The position numbers and the translations under genes are program-made. DNA of 64,000 nt. Source: JAMZMI01 sp039944535 (GTDB lineage Bacteria; Bacteroidota; Bacteroidia; Cytophagales; Cyclobacteriaceae). The notes beneath the pieces were generated by a model. It was given only the letters and a program-made list of their open reading frames with translations. It ran no database searches and was not told the DNA's origin. The stretch covers positions 372,001 through 436,000 of the forward strand of contig JBDUYP010000007.1 of assembly GCA_039944535.1 (NCBI GenBank). Direction: 5' to 3'. Shown one piece after another: positions 1 to 8,891 of this stretch (the stretch's first letter is position 1; each line of letters opens with the position of its first letter).

Positions 1-43
1 CCATTGGCAGAATGTAAGCCGCAAAAATCTCAATAAAAGCCAT
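1..43 (-). CDS. 5' end of a membrane-like protein, cut by window edge
   Basis: An ATG on the minus strand opens a frame that runs off the left edge; only about 14 codons are present (MAFIEIFAAYILPM). The start is hydrophobic, as in a first membrane segment, but too short for any family call. It is divergent from ndk, with about 80 bases between the two starts. It could be chance. Confidence 0.35.
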   Translation of the reverse strand, partial: MAFIEIFAAYILPM

Positions 44-79
44 AAATACAAAATGTGTGGTGCCTGTGCCTTAAAGTGT

Positions 80-87
80 TACTTTTG
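80..87 (+). promoter_or_regulatory. Candidate -7 box for ndk
   Basis: TACTTTTG fits the Bacteroidota -7 consensus TAnnTTTG and would start transcription near 91, giving an A-rich leader of about 33 nt before the ndk ATG. No clear -33 TTTG is seen, so this rests on one element and its position. Confidence 0.45.
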
Positions 88-123
88 CAGAAATTTTAAA
101 CTAGAAAATTAGAAAGACTCAAA

Positions 124-543
124 ATGGCAGCAAATCTCACCTTTACCATGATCAAGCCTGATGCATTTGCCGCAGGCAACAGTGGCGCGATCTTGAAGAT
201 GATCGAAGAAGCGGGCTTCAGCATCAAAGCGATGAAATTGACCAAACTCACCCCGACTACAGCCGGCGGATTTTACGCCGTACACAAGGAGCGTCCTTTT
301 TACAATGACCTTGTGAACTACATGTCTTCAGGTCCGATTATTGCGATTGCGCTCGAAAAAGACAATGCTGTGGCTGACTTCAGAAAGCTTATTGGAGCGA
401 CTAACCCTGCCGAGGCAGCAGAAGGTACCATCAGAAAGCTTTTTGCAAAATCTATCGAAGCAAATGCGGTTCACGGATCAGACTCTGATGAAAACGCATT
501 GATCGAAGCATCTTATTTCTTCTCTGAGTTGGAGAGGTATTAA
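124..543 (+). CDS. ndk: Nucleoside diphosphate kinase
   Basis: Transfers the gamma phosphate from ATP to nucleoside diphosphates through a phospho-histidine, balancing cytosolic NTP and dNTP pools. The 139-residue length is normal for the family. The N-terminal TMIKPDA motif is present at residues 8-14, and the catalytic His is H117 in the NAVHGSDS motif. The ATG lies in an A-rich context with no strong Shine-Dalgarno, as is usual in Bacteroidota. It is a single-gene unit with its own promoter-like box at 80-87 and a terminator hairpin directly after it. Identification is secure. Confidence 0.97.
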   Translation: MAANLTFTMIKPDAFAAGNSGAILKMIEEAGFSIKAMKLTKLTPTTAGGFYAVHKERPFYNDLVNYMSSGPIIAIALEKDNAVADFRKLIGATNPAEAAEGTIRKLFAKSIEANAVHGSDSDENALIEASYFFSELERY

Positions 544-565
544 TAGAACATTGACAATACAATAG

Positions 566-598
566 AAAGGCAATTTTCGTAAGGAGGTTGCCTTTTTT
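566..598 (+). terminator. Rho-independent terminator of ndk
   Basis: AAAGGCAA (566-573) pairs with TTGCCTTT (588-595) and the stem runs into a T-tract. It sits 23 nt after the ndk stop. Confidence 0.7.
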
Positions 599-605
599 AG
601 TTGAA

Positions 606-1127
606 TCATTTAAAAAACCAATGCTGACTGTTGGGATATATGCCAATGGCTTTGGTTGGCACGTCTGCCTTTTTTCCATTATGCAGGAGATAATATTTCT
701 CAGAATGCGGGGCGAAATAGGCACTAATGGTGTCAGTGTCCCCATTGCCCAGGTAGAGGTAGTAGTTTAATACCACCACACTGTCCAGTTTGCACTGGTT
801 GAAGCAATAGATTTCATCAAAGGGGCTGAAGTTTACAAGCATCCAATCTTGTGGGGTAAGATGGGTAGAGTTTGAAAACTGGATAGGCATGGTATAGCCT
901 CTTTCATTGGTGAGGATTAGAGAATCTGGGTTAATTGGTTTATCATACCCCAGTAGGTTTTCCCATGTGTCCGGATCAACAAAAGCCCCCCCAGATCCAC
1001 CACAAGTGAGCCTTTGATCAAACTGACATTCTTCATTATTGTGGTCATCAAACAGGTCACAAGCTGTCAAGGCAGACAGAGCGGCAAAGAAACCGAAAAG
1101 AGAGATGGCGTTGAGCTTTATTTTCAC
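606..1127 (-). CDS. Hypothetical lipoprotein, 173 aa
   Basis: A signal peptide ends in a lipobox LTAC with Cys23, so the mature protein should be lipid-anchored in the cell envelope. It has a Cys-rich N-terminal part (Cys after EE, another in LTCGGSGG) and a central CFNQC motif, which could form disulfides. The C-terminal half looks beta-rich. I do not recognise the family. It faces ndk across the terminator and lies 46 nt after the scpA stop on the same strand, so it could be co-transcribed behind scpA. Function unknown. Confidence 0.75.
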   Translation of the reverse strand: MKIKLNAISLFGFFAALSALTACDLFDDHNNEECQFDQRLTCGGSGGAFVDPDTWENLLGYDKPINPDSLILTNERGYTMPIQFSNSTHLTPQDWMLVNFSPFDEIYCFNQCKLDSVVVLNYYLYLGNGDTDTISAYFAPHSEKYYLLHNGKKADVPTKAIGIYPNSQHWFFK

Positions 1128-1173
1128 ACAACTAATTTACCGAATTGGGAGCTTAAGGTATAATCTTTGAGCT

Positions 1174-1929
1174 TTAAATTTTTTCTACCCAAAAGTTGTT
1201 AAAGCCTTCACCAATATGCAGGGTAATTTCACCAAGTTGGAGCAGTTCCAGTATGGCAAGGAAGTTGAAAATCACGGCGATCTTCTCAGGCTTTTCTTCG
1301 ATGAGTTCGGTAAAAGCTACCCTGCGGCCTTCTTTTAAAATCAACCGCTGCAGCACAAAATCCTTTTGACTGGAAATGGTATATGGGTACTGGACAACCT
1401 GATGGGTAGGTTTGCTCTGCTCGTACTCATACCGTCTAATGACTTTTTGGAAAACTTTCATGAGCCTGTACAAGTCCAGGTCCTGCATCTCGGCTTCTAC
1501 ATCCACATTTTGCGAAAGCCCCTTGATTTCTTTCAGTAGGTTTCCGCGTCTTTCTCTATCCAGTCTGTCAGATTCCAGCTTTGAGAGTTCCGCTATCACG
1601 GATTTGTAGCGCTTGTATTCCAGTAGGTGTTTTACCAGTTCTTCGCGTGGGTCGATCTCATTTCCTTCTTCATCCAATACAGGCCTGGGCAGCAACATCT
1701 TTGATTTGATACGCATCAGTGTGGCGGCCACCAATATGAATTCACTGGCCACCTCCACATTCATATGCTCCAGATGATGGACATAATCCAGAAAATCTGC
1801 AGTAATCTTTGAAATGGGGATATCATATATATCCAGCTCGTCCCGCTCAATGAAAAAAAGCAGGAGATCAAAGGGTCCTTCAAATAGAGGAAGCTTTATT
1901 TCGAAATTTTCTGATGTGGTGGTACTCAA
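1174..1929 (-). CDS. scpA: Segregation and condensation protein A
   Basis: ScpA is the kleisin subunit that bridges SMC heads and binds ScpB in the bacterial condensin. The N-terminal block FEIKLPLFEGPFDLLLFFIE is the hallmark of the family, followed by DELDIYDIPISKI; the C-terminal winged-helix part (FLAILELLQLGEI) closes the protein. Length is about 251 aa. The start is uncertain: I chose TTG at 1929 because homologues begin just before the FEIKLPL block. In-frame alternatives are GTG at 1947 and TTG at 1974 (266 aa). Neither scpB nor smc is in the window. Divergent from dxs. Confidence 0.93.
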   Translation of the reverse strand: MSTTTSENFEIKLPLFEGPFDLLLFFIERDELDIYDIPISKITADFLDYVHHLEHMNVEVASEFILVAATLMRIKSKMLLPRPVLDEEGNEIDPREELVKHLLEYKRYKSVIAELSKLESDRLDRERRGNLLKEIKGLSQNVDVEAEMQDLDLYRLMKVFQKVIRRYEYEQSKPTHQVVQYPYTISSQKDFVLQRLILKEGRRVAFTELIEEKPEKIAVIFNFLAILELLQLGEITLHIGEGFNNFWVEKI

Positions 1930-1982
1930 AACGTTCTTTTTAGGCACACGAGCACTAACCGTGTGAAATCGCAAATTAAATC

Positions 1983-1990
1983 TAAATTTG
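1983..1990 (+). promoter_or_regulatory. Candidate -7 box for dxs
   Basis: TAAATTTG fits TAnnTTTG and would place a start near 1994, about 79 nt before the dxs ATG. No convincing -33 TTTG lies at the right distance, so support is weak. Confidence 0.3.
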
Positions 1991-2072
1991 CAGATTGTTC
2001 ATCTGAATATCATAAGGACTAAACATTTGTGATGTTTGGCGGTTATTTGGCTGACCTCAATAAAAGCGTATA

Positions 2073-3995
2073 ATGAAAATCAACCCCGGGGTATTGCTAT
2101 CAAAGATTGATTCTCCAGCCGACTTGAAGAAGTTGGAAGAGAAGCAACTGGCACAAGTGTGCGAAGAACTTAGAGATTTTATCATAGATCATGTCTCGGT
2201 CTATGGCGGACATTTCGGAGCTAGCCTCGGTGTGGTGGAGCTCACAACAGCACTGCACTATGTTTTTAATTCACCCTATGATCAAATTGTATGGGATGTA
2301 GGCCATCAGGCTTATGGACACAAGATATTGACCGGGAGAAAAGACCAGTTCTACTCCAACAGGGTATATGGAGGCTTGTCCGGTTTCCCTAAAAGGTCAG
2401 AAAGTGAATACGACTCTTTCGGTGTTGGTCATTCGTCCACTTCGATTTCTGCAGCATTGGGAATGGCCTTTGCTTCAGAACTCAACAGTGAAAATGATCG
2501 CCATCACATAGCTGTAATTGGCGATGGAGCTATGACCGGAGGTCAGGCCTTTGAGGCCATGAATCATGCCGGTGACTCAGGAAAAAATCTTTTGATTGTC
2601 CTCAATGACAATTGCATGTCGATTGATCCGAATGTGGGAGCGTTGAAGGATTATCTGACCGACATCAGCACATCTCAAACCTTTAATAGGTTCAGGGATG
2701 ATATGTGGAAGATCCTCGGGAAGGTAAGCAAGTTCGGTCCCAATGCCCAGGAGATAGCAGCGAAGGTTGAGCACAGCGTCAAGGCTTTTTTACTCAAGCA
2801 GAGCAATCTTTTCGAATCACTGAAGCTCAGGTATTTCGGTCCGGTTGACGGGCATGACGTGAATCATTTGGTGCAGGTGATGAACGATCTGAAAAAGATT
2901 CCCGGACCTAAAATTCTTCATTGTGTCACCATGAAGGGCAAAGGCTACAAGCCAGCCGAAGAGAACCAAACCAAGTGGCACGCACCCGGCAAGTTTGACA
3001 AAATCACCGGAGAAATACACAAAAAAGTGCCGGCCACTCCTCAGCCGCCAAAGTATCAGGAAGTATTTGGCCATACGTTGGTGGAGCTTGCTGAGCAAAA
3101 TGAAAAAATCGTAGGAGTGACTCCTGCAATGCCATCGGGTTCATCTATGAATATCATGATGGAAGCCATGCCAGATCGCGCTTTCGATGTTGGTATAGCC
3201 GAGCAGCATGCAGTTACATTTTCAGCTGGAATGGCCACACAGGGCAGAGTGACCTTTTGCAATGTGTATAGCACATTTATGCAGCGAGCTTATGATCAGG
3301 TGGTACATGATGTATGTATTCAGAAATTGCCCGTTGTTTTTTGCCTCGACAGAGCTGGTCTGGCCGGTGCAGATGGACCTACCCATCATGGCGCCTACGA
3401 TATTTCCTACATGAGATGCCTCCCCAATATGGTGGTGTCCGCACCCATGAATGAGGCAGAGCTCAGAAACCTGATGTTTACGGCTTCTGAACACACAGAA
3501 GGCCCCTTCACAATCAGATACCCGCGAGGTGCTGGTGTGATGCCAGAGTGGAAAACAAAGATGGAGAAAGTGACCGTTGGCACTGGTAGAAAACTCAGGT
3601 CGGGAGGTGAACTTGCTGTTTTGACAATTGGGCACATCGGCAATTATGCCACACATGCCTGCGAACGGCTGGCAGAGAAAGATATAGATGCGGCTCACTA
3701 CGATATGCGTTTTGTAAAGCCCCTGGATGAAGACATGCTCCATGAGGTTTTTAAAAATCACACCAAGATTATCACAGTTGAGGATGGGACGATAGTTGGC
3801 GGCTTTGGGTCGGCAATTACTGAATTTATGGCCGATCATGGTTATACAGCCCAGATCGTGAGACTGGGGATTCCGGATAGAATAGTGGAGCACGGAGAGC
3901 AACCTGAGCTTCATAAGGAGTGCGGTTACGACGCTGAAGCCATCGAAATGGCAGCTTTGAAGTTGGTCGAAAGCCAAAGAGTTGGCGTGAGTTAA
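2073..3995 (+). CDS. dxs: 1-deoxy-D-xylulose-5-phosphate synthase
   Basis: Condenses pyruvate and glyceraldehyde 3-phosphate with thiamine diphosphate; first step of the MEP isoprenoid pathway and also a precursor source for thiamine and pyridoxal phosphate. The 640-residue length is typical. The N-terminal motif GGHFGASLG carries the substrate His (H47). The ThDP/Mg motif starts at GDGAMTGG (about 150) and ends at LNDN. The transketolase pyrimidine domain holds the conserved Glu in GIAEQHAV (about 373), and the transketolase C domain follows. It may supply isoprenoid precursor for the carotenoid desaturase encoded 1.5 kb downstream, though the two are not in one operon. Secure call. Confidence 0.97.
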   Translation: MKINPGVLLSKIDSPADLKKLEEKQLAQVCEELRDFIIDHVSVYGGHFGASLGVVELTTALHYVFNSPYDQIVWDVGHQAYGHKILTGRKDQFYSNRVYGGLSGFPKRSESEYDSFGVGHSSTSISAALGMAFASELNSENDRHHIAVIGDGAMTGGQAFEAMNHAGDSGKNLLIVLNDNCMSIDPNVGALKDYLTDISTSQTFNRFRDDMWKILGKVSKFGPNAQEIAAKVEHSVKAFLLKQSNLFESLKLRYFGPVDGHDVNHLVQVMNDLKKIPGPKILHCVTMKGKGYKPAEENQTKWHAPGKFDKITGEIHKKVPATPQPPKYQEVFGHTLVELAEQNEKIVGVTPAMPSGSSMNIMMEAMPDRAFDVGIAEQHAVTFSAGMATQGRVTFCNVYSTFMQRAYDQVVHDVCIQKLPVVFCLDRAGLAGADGPTHHGAYDISYMRCLPNMVVSAPMNEAELRNLMFTASEHTEGPFTIRYPRGAGVMPEWKTKMEKVTVGTGRKLRSGGELAVLTIGHIGNYATHACERLAEKDIDAAHYDMRFVKPLDEDMLHEVFKNHTKIITVEDGTIVGGFGSAITEFMADHGYTAQIVRLGIPDRIVEHGEQPELHKECGYDAEAIEMAALKLVESQRVGVS

Positions 3996-4078
3996 GTACC
4001 CAAATCGGAAGGATGTATTCGAACATATGGGCTATCTTGGAGTTAAGAGAACTGTTCTTACCAACTTAGAACCTCCAT

Positions 4079-5557
4079 ATGAAGTCGAGCTTCCTGTCAT
4101 TTGTTTCCCTACTTATTTTCAGCATTGCACTGCTTTCATGTACGCAGAGGGATAAAGCATCAGCACCCTTAGAGAAACCTGAAACAGTCGTTGATTTTGA
4201 TCTGGATAAAATCAAAGAGCGAGGCTACATAGTAGCTATCATGGACAATAGTTCCACAGGCCTTTTCCTCTACAAAGGCCATACGATGGGCTATGAGTAC
4301 GAATTGCTTCAGCTTTATGCCAAAGAAATAGGTGTCGATCTCAGGATGAATATCACCACCAGCTTGCAAGAGGGGTTCGAAAAACTCAATGCTGGAGAGG
4401 GTGATATTTTGGCGTACAACCTCACGGTTACAAAAGAAAGAAAAACGCGAATTGCTTTCACAGAATATCACAACCTGGTCAGGTCTGTATTGGTACAAAG
4501 CAAACCTGACAACTGGCGAGATATGAAACTCCACGAGATTGAAAATACGATGTTGCGAAATCAGGTAGACCTCATAGGTAAGACGGTTTACGTAAGGGCA
4601 GGGTCATCATATGTAGAGCGCCTGGAGAATTTATCAGAAGAAATAGGTGGTGATATCAATATCATTGAAGATGATCCCGATGTTGAAACGGAGGGTCTCA
4701 TAAGGAAGGTAGCCGAAGGTGAAATACCATACACTGTAGCTGACGAAGATGTGGCGTTGGTTAATGCTACTTATTATTCGAACCTTGACATCAAAACCCC
4801 TGTTAGTTTTCCTCAGCAAGTGGCCTGGGGGGTAAGAAAAAATGCTCCTGGCTTGCTTTCATCGCTAAATGAGTGGATCCTGACCATGAAGAAAACGGCT
4901 GATTATTATGTGATCTATGACAAGTATTTCAAAAGCACCAAATCATCATTGCGAAGGACCAAAAGTGATTATTATTCGATGACCTCAGGCGAACTCAGCC
5001 CTTATGACGACATCATCAAAAAATACGCAGACGAGCTCGGATGGGATTGGCGTTTGCTGGCAGCTCAGATTTTCAAAGAGTCTAAGTTTAATCCCAATGC
5101 AAAATCCTGGGCGGGTGCTGTTGGCTTGATGCAGTTACTGCCTGTCACTGCGAAGGAATATGGGATCGATGACTTGTACAATCCGGCGGATAATATTTAT
5201 GCTGGCACTCAGCATGTCAAGTGGCTGCAGGAATATTGGGAGGATAAAGTGGCTGATTCTGTGGAAAGGAGGAAATTTATACTGGCTAGCTACAACGTGG
5301 GACATGGCCATGTCATGGATGCCGTCAGACTAACAGACAAATACGGTAAGGATAGCCAGATCTGGGATGATAATGTAGAGGAGTTCCTTCTTAAAAAGTC
5401 GACCTCCAAGTTTTTTGATGATGAGGTGGTTCAGTATGGTTATTGCCGTGGCATAGAGCCCGTGACATACGTCAAAAAGATTTATTCTATCTATGAGAAT
5501 TATAAGATTCTCATGCCCGATGAGTCACTTGATGAAAGTGCTGAGACAGAATCTTAG
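4079..5557 (+). CDS. MltF-like lytic transglycosylase lipoprotein
   Basis: A fusion of a periplasmic solute-binding domain (SBP_bac_3 type, about residues 40-290) and a C-terminal SLT lysozyme-like domain (about 320-470), the layout of MltF. It would cleave peptidoglycan glycan strands with formation of 1,6-anhydromuramic ends. The lipobox LLSC gives Cys21, so it should be membrane-anchored. The catalytic Glu is in IFKESKFNP (about residue 333), followed by the family motifs AVGLMQLLP and ASYNVGHG. Length is 492 aa, normal for MltF. Its 3' end overlaps the convergent desaturase gene by 47 nt. Confidence 0.9.
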   Translation: MKSSFLSFVSLLIFSIALLSCTQRDKASAPLEKPETVVDFDLDKIKERGYIVAIMDNSSTGLFLYKGHTMGYEYELLQLYAKEIGVDLRMNITTSLQEGFEKLNAGEGDILAYNLTVTKERKTRIAFTEYHNLVRSVLVQSKPDNWRDMKLHEIENTMLRNQVDLIGKTVYVRAGSSYVERLENLSEEIGGDINIIEDDPDVETEGLIRKVAEGEIPYTVADEDVALVNATYYSNLDIKTPVSFPQQVAWGVRKNAPGLLSSLNEWILTMKKTADYYVIYDKYFKSTKSSLRRTKSDYYSMTSGELSPYDDIIKKYADELGWDWRLLAAQIFKESKFNPNAKSWAGAVGLMQLLPVTAKEYGIDDLYNPADNIYAGTQHVKWLQEYWEDKVADSVERRKFILASYNVGHGHVMDAVRLTDKYGKDSQIWDDNVEEFLLKKSTSKFFDDEVVQYGYCRGIEPVTYVKKIYSIYENYKILMPDESLDESAETES

Positions 5558-7001
5558 CGGACGATAAGCACATCGGTATGCCCCCGCCCGGATGAACACT
5601 TCCTCCACAGAAGTATAAGTTTTTTATTCTGGAGCTCTTATTGGCGTGTCGCAAAAATGCCGCGAAGAGGTTGTTTGAACTATTCCCGTATAGTGCACCC
5701 AGCGATGAGCTGGTTTTGGATTCTATCAGCCGCGGATCCAATATTTCTTCCACTTCTATCAACTCTGAGATATTTGTTTTGAGGTTCCGACTCAGCTTCT
5801 CTAAAATAACCTTTCTGCTTTGAGCAATCATGTCATCCCAGTTCTGCCCCTGATTGTTGGGTGTGTTGATCATAACAAACCAGTTTTCGCAACCAGCAGG
5901 TGCATCGGAGGCATTTTTCTTCGATGTGATGTTGACATAGATGGTAGGGTCGTCGCAGAGGGTTCCTTTTTGGAATATGTGAGAGAACTCATTTTTATAA
6001 TCCTCAGAAAAGAAAATATTGTGCACATCAAGCTGGTCAAATTGCCTTTTTACTCCCCAATAGAAAATAAGTGCAGAGCTTGATTTCGGTTGATTGAGTA
6101 AAAATTTTGGAGGAGCTACATCAGGAAGCAAATGCTTGTAGGAGTTGACAATATCCATGTTGGAAATAACCTTATCGAAAAGCTCATCACCGTTTTTGGT
6201 AGCAACACCTGTTGCATTTTTTGCATCCAGAATGATACGATTCACTCGCGTGTTGAATCGGAATTTTACACCTTTCTTCTCGGCCAATTTTACCAGTGAT
6301 TCGGTGATGGCATACATTCCTCCTTTAGGAAAGTAAGCGCCAATGGACATCTCCAGATGAGGAATGATGTTCATCGTGGCAGGAGTTTGATATGGGTCAG
6401 AGCCATTGTAGGTAGCATAGCGATTGAAAAGCTGGATCAGTTTGGGGCTTTCAAAACGTTGCTCATTGGCCTTGTTCATGGTTTTGAAAAAGCCAAATTG
6501 TGGGATTTTTAAGTATGCTTTTAGCGCCTGCTTCGAAAAGTAAGTTCCAATGTCGTTGAGTGAGCGGAACATGAACAACCCACTCAGGTTTTCATAAAGC
6601 ATTTGAGAATGACGGAGATGTCTGACTATCGGCTCAGGACTTTCGCCGGTTTTTGTTGCGAGCTCGTGGATAAGTTTTGTTTGGTCAGAGTATGCCTTTA
6701 TCACCGTACTATCCTCAAAAAAATAATGGCAGTTGGTGTCTAGTTGCTCATATTGAAAATGATTTTCAGGGCTTTCCCCGGAAAGTTCAAATAATTCATC
6801 GATAAGAGAGGGGAGCGTCAACAATGACGGGCCGGTATCAAACCTATAACCTGATTTGTGGATTTGATTGAGTTTGCCGCCAGGGGTATCATGAGCTTCA
6901 AAAACGGTAACCCGATGACCTTTTAGCGTTAACCTGATGGCCGCTGCTATGCCGGCTATACCAGATCCAATCACAGCTATTTCTAATCTCTTATGATTCA
7001 A
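5511..7001 (-). CDS. Carotenoid desaturase, CrtI/CrtD family
   Basis: A FAD-dependent desaturase of the phytoene desaturase family, 496 aa. The N-terminal dinucleotide fold is GSGIAGIAAAIRL followed by the glycine-rich PGGK, and the C-terminal FAD motif is CGGSVHPGGGIP. The form SVHPGGGIP with the preceding FLRHAN block is closer to CrtD-type 1-hydroxycarotenoid 3,4-desaturases of Bacteroidota than to CrtI, which usually has THPGAG; I infer a CrtD-like role in making myxol- or saproxanthin-type pigments. No other carotenoid gene is in the window. The start is TTG at 7001, directly before the Rossmann motif. It overlaps the MltF-like gene tail to tail. Confidence 0.85.
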   Translation of the reverse strand: MNHKRLEIAVIGSGIAGIAAAIRLTLKGHRVTVFEAHDTPGGKLNQIHKSGYRFDTGPSLLTLPSLIDELFELSGESPENHFQYEQLDTNCHYFFEDSTVIKAYSDQTKLIHELATKTGESPEPIVRHLRHSQMLYENLSGLFMFRSLNDIGTYFSKQALKAYLKIPQFGFFKTMNKANEQRFESPKLIQLFNRYATYNGSDPYQTPATMNIIPHLEMSIGAYFPKGGMYAITESLVKLAEKKGVKFRFNTRVNRIILDAKNATGVATKNGDELFDKVISNMDIVNSYKHLLPDVAPPKFLLNQPKSSSALIFYWGVKRQFDQLDVHNIFFSEDYKNEFSHIFQKGTLCDDPTIYVNITSKKNASDAPAGCENWFVMINTPNNQGQNWDDMIAQSRKVILEKLSRNLKTNISELIEVEEILDPRLIESKTSSSLGALYGNSSNNLFAAFLRHANKSSRIKNLYFCGGSVHPGGGIPMCLSSAKILSQHFHQVTHRA

Positions 7002-7117
7002 TTTTTTATTTGATTAATTAAAATTTAAATAAAAATAGTGCAATTTAGAGGTTACCTGAATTATTATGCGTGTATACATAGATAACCAACAGTTGTATTA
7101 TCTTAGACACAATATCA

Positions 7118-7585
7118 ATGAGCTATCAAACTTTATTAATGAAACCTCAAGCCGAACTACTCTTTGACGAATACAAGAAGGTGAGAAACATTGACCTCAC
7201 CCTAGCGCAATTCACATACTTACTTAATCTATATCCATCTCTAATTGTTTGCATGAGCGATGGGGTTTTGGATAAAGAGGAGTGGGAAGGAGTGGATAAA
7301 CTAGCCAAAGGTCTCACATTAAACTTCAGTGACGATCTTACGTCAGAGGAGACCTCCCGCATGGAGCAAAAGTTCAGGACGGAATTCATGTATTTGCTGG
7401 AGAACATAGAAAAATGGCAAAAGAAGTTTCTAAACGCACTCAAAAGTCACATACAGAATAGCAAGCTTGACAAGGAGTTTGTGTTGGAATCAATGTACCT
7501 GTTTGCCAACGCTGCAGATGGAATCTCGGATGTCGAGCAGGAGGCTATTGATATGCTAGCCGATCGGCTTGCATTAAATCACTAA
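7118..7585 (+). CDS. Small helical protein, TerB-like
   Basis: A 155-residue, all-helical, soluble protein. Two similar acidic stretches, SDGVLDKEEWEGVDKLA (about 47-63) and ADGISDVEQEAIDMLA (near 133-148), look like the D-G-x-x-x-x-E repeats of TerB/DjlA-type domains that may bind metal. I infer a TerB-like fold, but no function can be assigned. It is preceded by a 116-bp gap shared with the divergent desaturase gene, and its last 41 nt overlap the convergent kmo gene. Confidence 0.7.
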   Translation: MSYQTLLMKPQAELLFDEYKKVRNIDLTLAQFTYLLNLYPSLIVCMSDGVLDKEEWEGVDKLAKGLTLNFSDDLTSEETSRMEQKFRTEFMYLLENIEKWQKKFLNALKSHIQNSKLDKEFVLESMYLFANAADGISDVEQEAIDMLADRLALNH

Positions 7586-8891
7586 ACAATTCAATTATCG
7601 GTTTTAGGTCAATGTTTTCCGGTGCAGACAGATCATCTACCTGCTCCAGGACTTGTTGCTGTATGGCGCCAATTCTAAGACATTGGCTGTATGGCATATC
7701 GGAGAATGTCACCATGGAATAAAGCGGCATCCAGATTTCAGGGTATTCCTTGTTTAATCTGGCCTCTAACTTTTTCCTATTAAGAAATTTTTCATTGGCA
7801 ACTTTGGATCGCATCTCCACAAAATTCCGCAAAGCGAGTGTGCTGATAGCATCAGTGTCTTCTTTTCGAGATTTTTCAAACTCAATAAGTGTGGTTTGCC
7901 AGTTGTAGTCACATGACTCCAGCATGTCTATTAGCAATCTGCAGTCTTCAAAACCAGCATTCATTCCTTGTCCATAAAAAGGCACGATGGCATGCGCCGC
8001 ATCGCCGATAATCATGCTCTTGCTTTTAGACCAGGGAAAGCACTCTATCATATTTAAGTTCGAGGTTGGGTTGGAATGAAATTGCTCCACCAGGTCTGGA
8101 ATGAGAGCGTGAACATCCGGAAAGAACGTTTGGAAAAATGTATCTATCTGTTCGTCTGATTGCAGTTCTTCAAAACTATTTTCTCCACCAGTGGGCAAAA
8201 ACAGCGTGCACGTAAAATTCTTTTCAGGGTTGGGCAATGCTATGAGCATAAAATCTCCTCTTGGCCATATGTGCAGATAGTTTGGCTCAAAAGCAAAATC
8301 TCCATTGCGCGGAGCTAGGTTCAGTTCTTTATAGCCATGCCCAAGCTGGGTCAGTACACTGTTAAACTCTGGTAGTCGTTCATATTCTTTGCGCAGAGCA
8401 GAAAATGCACCATCGGCCCCAATGAGTATATCCGGGTTCATCTCAATAAACCTTTCGTCGTGCTTAATTTGAATGGTGTTTGTGTCAGTATCTACTCCGA
8501 CACATTTGTGTCCAAACAAAAAATTAACACCTGCTTTTTCCGCTTCTTCACAAATAAGTTGGCTTAGGCGGGCACGAGAAATAGAATTGATGGCCTGATT
8601 TTTTTCTCCGTATGGCTGGATAGTCAATTTTTTATCTCGACTGTGCATCAATCGCCCCTTCATTGGGATGAGCTCTTTTTTCAGGCTTTCAAAAATCCCA
8701 GCTTTGATCAGGGAGTGTATGCCACGATGCGAGAGGGCCATATTGATAGAGCGACCTTCCTGGGTAAGCACCTTTCTGGGGTCAGCGCGTTTTTCAAAAA
8801 CTGTAACTTCGTACCCCTTCTGTACCAGCATGAGGCTGAGTAATGCTCCTACCGGACCTCCGCCAAGAATATGAACGTGCTCTTTCTTCAT
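7545..8891 (-). CDS. kmo: Kynurenine 3-monooxygenase
   Basis: FAD and NADPH-dependent hydroxylation of L-kynurenine to 3-hydroxykynurenine. The protein has GGGPVGALLS at its N-terminus for FAD binding, the DG-type motif IGADGAFSALR, and the GD motif IGDAAHAIVPFYGQGMN, all as in aromatic hydroxylases; the last is characteristic of KMO. I chose the ATG at 8891 (448 aa), because it makes an ATGA overlap with the kynU stop and puts the FAD motif at the N-terminus; a longer frame upstream to 8996 lies inside kynU and is rejected. Last gene of the haaO-kynU-kmo run. The 3' end overlaps the convergent 155-aa gene. Confidence 0.95.
   Translation of the reverse strand: MKKEHVHILGGGPVGALLSLMLVQKGYEVTVFEKRADPRKVLTQEGRSINMALSHRGIHSLIKAGIFESLKKELIPMKGRLMHSRDKKLTIQPYGEKNQAINSISRARLSQLICEEAEKAGVNFLFGHKCVGVDTDTNTIQIKHDERFIEMNPDILIGADGAFSALRKEYERLPEFNSVLTQLGHGYKELNLAPRNGDFAFEPNYLHIWPRGDFMLIALPNPEKNFTCTLFLPTGGENSFEELQSDEQIDTFFQTFFPDVHALIPDLVEQFHSNPTSNLNMIECFPWSKSKSMIIGDAAHAIVPFYGQGMNAGFEDCRLLIDMLESCDYNWQTTLIEFEKSRKEDTDAISTLALRNFVEMRSKVANEKFLNRKKLEARLNKEYPEIWMPLYSMVTFSDMPYSQCLRIGAIQQQVLEQVDDLSAPENIDLKPIIELFSDLMQADRLAYQ

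Noticed and set aside
3222..3977. Long minus-strand frame of 251 codons opposite dxs
   Set aside because: It lies wholly inside dxs, has no recognisable family, and its residues are rich in Cys, His and Ile, as expected from an antisense shadow.
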